Part shown: positions 6,582 to 11,196 of the stretch, piece after piece | How positions within the stretch are numbered: position 1 is the stretch's first letter | Layout: every line of letters starts with the position of its first letter | Assembly (NCBI GenBank): GCA_016522385.1 | Contig: JAEKFU010000309.1 | Location: 1-11,196 of the forward strand | Source of the DNA: Pseudomonadota bacterium | GTDB taxonomy: Bacteria > Pseudomonadota > Alphaproteobacteria > Rhizobiales > Aestuariivirgaceae | Direction: 5' to 3' | DNA length: 11,196 nt | Notes under the pieces: generated by a model | The model's input: the letters and a program-made list of their open reading frames with translations, nothing else | Database searches by the model: none | What the model was told of the DNA's origin: nothing | Position numbers and translations under genes: made by a program

Positions 6582-7655
6582 TTAAAACTGGGCAGTATTT
6601 GGGTCTAATGCATTGTGGTAAACGGTGCTTGCCTGGGCGGTCTCAGCGACATCGTGCACGCGGATGACCTGTACGCCCTGGCTCAACGCCACCAGTCCGG
6701 CTCCAATAGATCCGCTGACCCGTCTTCCTGCCTGCTTTTCACCCGTCAGTGCGCCAATAAATGCCTTGCGTGACGCACCAAACACGAGCGGTACACCTAG
6801 TCCGTGGAATAATGTCGCCCGGTTGAGAATTTCAAGGTTATGGCGAAATGTCTTGCCGAATCCGATTCCCGGATCAGCAAGCAATTTTCCGCGATCCAAA
6901 CCTTCCCTTTCACAGGTTTCGATCCAGCCCTGCAATGCATCGAACACATCCAGCGCGACATCGTCATAGACCGGGTTCTGCTGCATTGTCTTGGGGTCGC
7001 CCTGTGCATGCATCAGGATTACCGGCAGGTCCAGTTCTCGCGCGACTGATATGCTGCAATCATCAAATGTAAGCGCCGAAACATCGTTGATCAGTTTCGC
7101 GCCAAATCTGCCAGCAGCCTGCATCACCTCGGGTTTGCGGGTGTCGACGGACACGACGTGACCATCCTCAGCCAGTGCCTTGACCACCGGCCTGATCCGT
7201 TCAAGCTCTTCATCGGCGGGCACCGGGTCGGAACCCGGCCGGGTCGACTCCCCGCCGACATCCAGTATCTGCGCCCCGGCGGCTGCCAATCTGCGACCCT
7301 GCGCAATGCCATCCCCGGTGTCAAACGCCTGCCCGCCATCCGAAAAGCTATCCGGTGTGACGTTGACGACGCCCATCAAGACCGGTGCAGTCATTGAAAT
7401 ACCGGCAACGGTATCGCGCGGTATCTCAATCTGCTTCAACCGCTCGGCAATCGCGTCTTCACGCGAGGCAGCAAGGTCGCGAAAGCTATGCCAGGTACTG
7501 CTCACCAAAGCCTCGTGGCGAAAAGACAGCTCGATCTGCGTATAGGCGACCTGGCCACCGGCCAGCCGGCCCGCATGGCCGGAAAGCACCGCCTGGTCCG
7601 CGTCGCGGCCCCACAACAGTCCAGCCGGGCGCAAATAGGGATTGCCATCGCTCAT
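6582..7655 (-). CDS. folP: Dihydropteroate synthase with N-terminal extension
   Basis: This 357-residue enzyme condenses p-aminobenzoate with 6-hydroxymethyl-dihydropterin diphosphate to give 7,8-dihydropteroate in folate synthesis; it is the sulfonamide target. The TIM-barrel signatures are in order: MGVVNVTPDSFSDGG (94-108), DVGGESTRPG (132-141), DTRKP (171-175), INDVSA (189-194), MHAQG (215-219), DPGIGFGKT (261-269), GASRKAFIG (293-301) and RVHDV (332-336). About 90 residues precede the catalytic core (YLRPAGLLWGRDAD and onward). Similar extensions are known in alphaproteobacterial FolP, so I keep the ATG at 7655, which has GGAG 11 nt upstream. No strong promoter is visible in the 96 nt between the gene and the repeat at 7752. 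It either relies on read-through from ftsH or has a promoter I cannot recognise. Confidence 0.95.
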   Translation of the reverse strand: MSDGNPYLRPAGLLWGRDADQAVLSGHAGRLAGGQVAYTQIELSFRHEALVSSTWHSFRDLAASREDAIAERLKQIEIPRDTVAGISMTAPVLMGVVNVTPDSFSDGGQAFDTGDGIAQGRRLAAAGAQILDVGGESTRPGSDPVPADEELERIRPVVKALAEDGHVVSVDTRKPEVMQAAGRFGAKLINDVSALTFDDCSISVARELDLPVILMHAQGDPKTMQQNPVYDDVALDVFDALQGWIETCEREGLDRGKLLADPGIGFGKTFRHNLEILNRATLFHGLGVPLVFGASRKAFIGALTGEKQAGRRVSGSIGAGLVALSQGVQVIRVHDVAETAQASTVYHNALDPNTAQF

Positions 7656-7751
7656 GCTATGCGCTGCTCCGCAATGTCATTCGTGCCCAAGCAAACCAAA
7701 TGGCCGCGCCTCCATTACAGGCACGACCATCAATTTTTGGAAACCCTGTTT

Positions 7752-7916
7752 CTAGAGCGTTTCTTTCTCATGTGGGATCATTTGACGGTCCAAATCCGGT
7801 CACTCGGCTAGTTACGGAACGCAGCGCGATGTGGGTCATCGGGCAAGTTCGGTAACGACGTCCGATGGCCGGATTTGGGCCACCAAATGGTTCCACATGA
7901 GAAAGAAACGCTCTAG
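7752..7916. repeat. CTAG-bounded palindromic element, family 1, complete 165-bp copy
   Basis: The terminal arms (7752-7799 and 7869-7916) are inverted repeats of about 48 bp with about five mismatches. They start CTAGAGCGTTTCTTTCTCAT and run through CATTTG and a CCAAATCCGG box. The symmetry continues inward with GTTACGGAAC (7811-7820) against GTTCGGTAAC (7847-7856), leaving a central loop of about 26 nt, so the whole element could fold into one long hairpin. It separates ftsH from folP. Its right-hand CTAG contains the reverse complement of the ftsH TAG stop codon (7913-7915). It encodes no protein. It resembles a MITE or large REP-type repeat and probably shapes the 3' end of the ftsH transcript. 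Confidence 0.85.
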
Positions 7917-9832
7917 GCCTGTGGCTGCGGCTCCATCTCGCCGCCGCCTTCTTCACCCTTTTTCGGTGCCTTGGTGACCGGCACGGCAGACTTTGCCTTC
8001 TGCGCGCCACCATCATCGTCATCGTTCCGTTTTGGTGGCTTGCCGGCAATGAGATCTTGGATTTCTTCGCCGCTCAGCGTCTCATACTCCAGCAAACCCT
8101 GCGCAAGCGCCTCAAGATCCTTGGACTTTCTCTTCAGCACCTTCTTGGCAGTTTCATAACCTTCATCGACCAGTCGACGAATCTCGTCATCAATCTTCTG
8201 CGCCGTCTCCTCGGAGACATTTTGGTGGCGAGCTACCGAATGCCCCAGGAACACCTCTTCCTGGTTGTCACCATAGGCGACCAGCCCGAGCTCCTTGGAG
8301 TAGCCCCACTGAGTGATCATGGCTCGCGCCAGCTTTGTCGCCTGCTGGATGTCCGATTGAGCACCCGACGTGATGTTTTCCGGGCCGAAGATTAGTTCTT
8401 CGGCAACCCGGCCACCCATCATGATCGCCAGACGGGATGTCATCTGCTTGTATTTCATCGAATAGCGGTCGCCTTCCGGCAGCTGCATCACCATGCCGAG
8501 CGCCCGGCCACGTGGGATTATCGTCGCCTTGTGGACGGGATCGGCGTCAGGCACATTGAGCGCCACGATAGCATGTCCGCCCTCATGATAGGCGGTCAGG
8601 CGTTTCTCCTCTTCCGACATTGCCATCGACCGCCGCTCAGAGCCCATCAGGACCTTGTCCTTGGCCTCTTCAAAATCCTGATGCGTCACCATCCGCCGCG
8701 ACCGTCTGGCCGCAAGCAAAGCCGCCTCATTGACCAAATTGGCCAGGTCGGCGCCTGAGAAACCGGGCGTGCCGCGTGCAATCACCTTGGCATCCACATC
8801 CGGCGCCAGGGGCACGTTGCGCATATGAACCTTGAGAATCTTCTCACGGCCTGCAACATCCGGATTTGGCACCACGATTTGACGGTCAAAGCGGCCAGGC
8901 CGCAGCAAGGCCGGATCGAGAACGTCCGGCCGGTTCGTGGCGGCGATCAGGATTACACCCTCATTGGCTTCAAAACCGTCCATTTCGACCAGCAACTGAT
9001 TGAGAGTTTGTTCACGTTCGTCGTTACCGCCGCCGAGACCCGCACCACGATGACGGCCGACCGCGTCGATCTCATCGATGAAGATGATGCACGGCGCGTT
9101 CTTCTTGGCCTGCTCGAACATGTCACGCACCCGACTGGCGCCGACGCCGACGAACATTTCCACGAAGTCAGAACCAGAAATCGTAAAGAACGGCACATTT
9201 GCCTCACCAGCAATGGCGCGCGCCAGAAGCGTCTTGCCGGTGCCAGGCGGTCCCACCAGCAGGGCACCCTTGGGGATCTTGCCACCGAGGCGCTGAAATT
9301 TGTGCGGGTCCTTGAGGAACTCGACAACCTCTTGAAGGTCATCCTTAGCCTCATCGACACCGGCTACGTCATCAAACGTCACCCGGCCTTGGCGTTCGGT
9401 GAGCAGCTTTGCCTTTGACTTGCCAAACCCCATCGCCTTGCCGGAACCGGCCTGCATCTGGCGCATGAAAAAAATCCACACACCAATCATCAACAGGATC
9501 GGGAACCAGGAGAACAACAGGCTAGGCAGCAGTCCTTCTTCCGCCGGCGGGCGCGCTTTGATTTCGACACCCTTTTCGTTCAGCCTTTTGATAAGATCGG
9601 CATCTTTCGGCGCATAGGTCTGAAAAACCTGGCCGTTGGATTGTTTGCCGGTAATCGATTCACCGGAGATGACAACATTGCGGACTTCACCACGATCGAC
9701 CTTTTCGAGGAACTGCGAATAGCTCACCTCGGAAGACTTGGCCCGCTGTCCGGAACCCTGAAACAGGTTGAAAAGGGCAAACAGCAAAAGGGCGATAATC
9801 ACCCAAACGGCAAAATTGCGAAAATTATTCAA
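7913..9832 (-). CDS. ftsH: ATP-dependent zinc metalloprotease FtsH
   Basis: This 639-residue inner-membrane AAA+ protease degrades misfolded membrane proteins and, in many bacteria, regulators such as LpxC and RpoH. Two transmembrane helices (about 7-24 and 102-123) flank a periplasmic domain. The AAA module has Walker A GPPGTGKT (194-201), pore motif FVG (227-229), Walker B IIFIDEID (249-256) and the second region of homology TNRPDVLDPALLRPGRFDR (299-317). The protease has HEGGH (416-420) and the third zinc ligand D494. A charged, low-complexity tail (KRNDDDDGG to EPQPQA) closes it. The start is TTG at 9832: MNNFRNFAVWVIIALLL matches the usual alphaproteobacterial N-terminus, GGAG lies 7 nt upstream, and no in-frame ATG fits. 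The TAG stop is the edge of the downstream repeat, so the last residues may have been altered by its insertion. Confidence 0.97.
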   Translation of the reverse strand: MNNFRNFAVWVIIALLLFALFNLFQGSGQRAKSSEVSYSQFLEKVDRGEVRNVVISGESITGKQSNGQVFQTYAPKDADLIKRLNEKGVEIKARPPAEEGLLPSLLFSWFPILLMIGVWIFFMRQMQAGSGKAMGFGKSKAKLLTERQGRVTFDDVAGVDEAKDDLQEVVEFLKDPHKFQRLGGKIPKGALLVGPPGTGKTLLARAIAGEANVPFFTISGSDFVEMFVGVGASRVRDMFEQAKKNAPCIIFIDEIDAVGRHRGAGLGGGNDEREQTLNQLLVEMDGFEANEGVILIAATNRPDVLDPALLRPGRFDRQIVVPNPDVAGREKILKVHMRNVPLAPDVDAKVIARGTPGFSGADLANLVNEAALLAARRSRRMVTHQDFEEAKDKVLMGSERRSMAMSEEEKRLTAYHEGGHAIVALNVPDADPVHKATIIPRGRALGMVMQLPEGDRYSMKYKQMTSRLAIMMGGRVAEELIFGPENITSGAQSDIQQATKLARAMITQWGYSKELGLVAYGDNQEEVFLGHSVARHQNVSEETAQKIDDEIRRLVDEGYETAKKVLKRKSKDLEALAQGLLEYETLSGEEIQDLIAGKPPKRNDDDDGGAQKAKSAVPVTKAPKKGEEGGGEMEPQPQA

Positions 9833-9839
9833 CAGATCA

Positions 9840-9843
9840 CTCC
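9840..9843 (-). promoter_or_regulatory. Ribosome-binding site deciding the ftsH TTG start
   Basis: On the minus strand GGAG is followed by 7 nt (TGATCTG) and then the TTG start codon. A GTG inside that spacer is out of frame and stops after three codons, so it is not the start. Good spacing plus the conserved N-terminal residues support the rare TTG. Confidence 0.75.
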
Positions 9844-9915
9844 GGAACTGAGATTATGAATGCAGAGAAATCACACTAAAGGTGATGCCTTCCCCATCCA
9901 ACATAATGTCACCTT

Positions 9916-9944
9916 AACATAAGAAACCCGCAACGCCTTGCCAA
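9916..9944 (-). promoter_or_regulatory. Candidate ftsH promoter TTGGCA-N17-TATGTT
   Basis: The minus strand has TTGGCA (9944-9939), an exact 17-nt spacer and TATGTT (9921-9916), about 84 nt before the ftsH start codon. The same bases read as CTTG... CTTATGTT, which also resembles alphaproteobacterial heat-shock (RpoH) promoters; I cannot decide between the two. The octamer AAAGGTGA lies just upstream of the -35 (9954-9947), AAGGTGA just downstream of the -10 (9915-9909), and an inverted copy sits in the leader (9878-9885). Confidence 0.5.
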
Positions 9945-9996
9945 GATCACCTTTGAGCTAAACAAAATCCTATCGCTTGGGTTAACGTAGCAACGC

Positions 9997-11196
9997 TTAC
10001 TTCAGATCAAAGAATTCGACATCCACCAGCAGGCGCGCGCCCGATGCGGCGGCAACGATTCCAAGATGCGGCACGCTGTGCATCTCGCCATGGTTGAGAA
10101 GCACCGGCAGGCCAGCCCGCACAAAAGCCGGCAAGCCGCTGGTTTTCTTGCTAATTCCAGGTCGACTGCTGGTCTGCAGCGCACCGAATGGCACCACTGA
10201 CAACTTGTCCCTCACCCCTGCACCACGCACGCAAAACCGGAACCGGCGGTCCCAAACGCCTTCGGCATACCCGCCATCGGCTTCGAGCCGCACTGGTTCA
10301 ACCGCAATCCGGCCGGGTTCACGACCGATTACAAGTTGTTTCTTCCGACGCACGATGCGGCAGCCTGATATCGTGCGGGCGCGGGCGTTTCCATCGACAA
10401 TCCACGCCGAAACTCGCTCCAGTGCCGCCAAGCGCGGCATGTCATGGCTGCCGAACTGCCAAACCAAGCTCTGTAAGAGGCGTATACGCAATTCTTCGGG
10501 CGCTTCGAGGAAGGTGCACAAGTCGATCTCGCCGAAACCTGATTGATGACTGACCAGAACCGACTGCTTGAGTTCGCGTGCGGCAAGATCGAGTGCTTGA
10601 TTGGCCCGGTTGAGCCGTCTTGCCGACACTGCAATGCGCTCGGCATCAATGCCAAGCGGTTCAAGCTGCGACAGGACCTTGCGCATGCGGATACGCTCAA
10701 ATCGGTCATCATCATTGCTGGGATCGTCGATCCACCCTTGTCCGGTTGCCGTCAATGTTGCCCGCAACCGCTGTCGGGTGATGTCAAGGAAGGGCCTCAG
10801 TAGCGGCCACGGCGTCAGCGATGTCCTTGCCATACCGGCCAGCCCGTCAAGTCCGCTGCCACGGGCCAGGCGCATCAACACCGTCTCGGCCTGGTCATTG
10901 GCGGTATGGGCGGTAACGATGGCCTGCGCGCCGTTCTCAAGGCACCATTCGGACATCAGCCGGTACCGCGCGTTGCGCGCTGCAACCTGAACACTGGTAA
11001 CCGGCTTGGCGGCCTGCCAGCGCAGAACATGGTGCGACAGGCCCAGACCACATGCCCATCGGGCGACCACGGCCGCCTCCTCGGCGGACGCCCGCCGCAG
11101 CCCATGATCAACAGTGAGAACAGTCATTTTCGGCGTCGACGTGTTTCTGTCGGCCCAATCCCTCATCAGGCGCATCAAGGCGACTGAGTCTGATCC
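9997..11196 (-). CDS. tilS: tRNA(Ile)-lysidine synthetase TilS (N-terminus beyond window)
   Basis: This ATP-dependent enzyme modifies C34 of the AUA-reading tRNA-Ile to lysidine, switching both codon and amino-acid identity; it is essential in most bacteria. The 399 visible residues begin GSDSVALMRLM, the end of the PP-loop SGGxDS ATP-binding motif, so the frame continues past the right edge and only about 20-30 residues are missing. Further landmarks: TVDHGLR, AARNARYRLM, TAHTANDQAETVLMRLARGSGLDGLAGM, RPFLDITRQRLR and WIDDPSNDDDRFERIRMRKVL, followed by a less conserved C-terminal tRNA-binding part. A TTG at 11178 lies inside the motif and is not the start. Stop TAA 9997-9999. ftsH follows after 164 nt with its own candidate promoter, matching the common alphaproteobacterial order. 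Confidence 0.95.
   Translation of the reverse strand, partial: GSDSVALMRLMRDWADRNTSTPKMTVLTVDHGLRRASAEEAAVVARWACGLGLSHHVLRWQAAKPVTSVQVAARNARYRLMSEWCLENGAQAIVTAHTANDQAETVLMRLARGSGLDGLAGMARTSLTPWPLLRPFLDITRQRLRATLTATGQGWIDDPSNDDDRFERIRMRKVLSQLEPLGIDAERIAVSARRLNRANQALDLAARELKQSVLVSHQSGFGEIDLCTFLEAPEELRIRLLQSLVWQFGSHDMPRLAALERVSAWIVDGNARARTISGCRIVRRKKQLVIGREPGRIAVEPVRLEADGGYAEGVWDRRFRFCVRGAGVRDKLSVVPFGALQTSSRPGISKKTSGLPAFVRAGLPVLLNHGEMHSVPHLGIVAAASGARLLVDVEFFDLK

Noticed and set aside
8825..9418. A 197-codon open frame antisense to ftsH.
   Set aside because: It is a mirror frame of a strongly conserved gene with no recognisable domain and no ribosome-binding signal worth noting.

Overview
The window looks like chromosome from an alphaproteobacterium, most likely of the Hyphomicrobiales (Rhizobiales) type. 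The evidence is the gene order tilS-ftsH-folP-glmM, a folP with the long N-terminal extension common in that class, an ethylmalonyl-CoA mutase gene (ecm/meaA), a possible CtrA-type site, and moderately high GC. I recognised the genes by reading the translations and their motifs. No database search was possible.

Layout. The left edge (2-136, + strand) carries the last 44 codons of what is probably a DASS/SLC13-type anion transporter. An intergenic stretch packed with palindromic repeats (142-352) follows. zapE (384-1496, -) and ecm (1701-3701, +) are divergently transcribed across about 200 bp that holds two perfect TTGCA/TGCAA palindromes, one of them inside a candidate ecm promoter. The convergent gap 3702-4141 contains a 268-bp inverted-repeat element. 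Next come a signal-peptide-bearing outer-membrane beta-barrel gene (4142-4852, -) and a leader region with a TTAA-N7-TTAA (CtrA-like) site and the likely glmM terminator. The block glmM (5164-6510), folP (6582-7655), ftsH (7913-9832) and tilS (9997 to beyond the right edge) fills the rest, all on the minus strand.

Functions. TilS makes lysidine in tRNA-Ile, FtsH is the membrane AAA+ zinc protease, FolP makes dihydropteroate and GlmM makes glucosamine-1-phosphate for the cell envelope. ZapE is a division-linked AFG1-like ATPase. Ecm belongs to the ethylmalonyl-CoA pathway of acetyl-CoA assimilation.

The least ordinary content is non-coding. A family of near-palindromic, CTAG-bounded elements has one full 165-bp copy (7752-7916), one 268-bp copy that equals the 165-bp element plus exactly 103 bp (3820-4087), and one degenerate half copy (304-352). 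The half copy abuts a different palindromic element of the same size (142-307). Each of these elements sits at or just beyond the 3' end of a gene, and the copy between ftsH and folP supplies the ftsH stop codon. I see no CRISPR, tRNA, rRNA, transposase or defence gene here.
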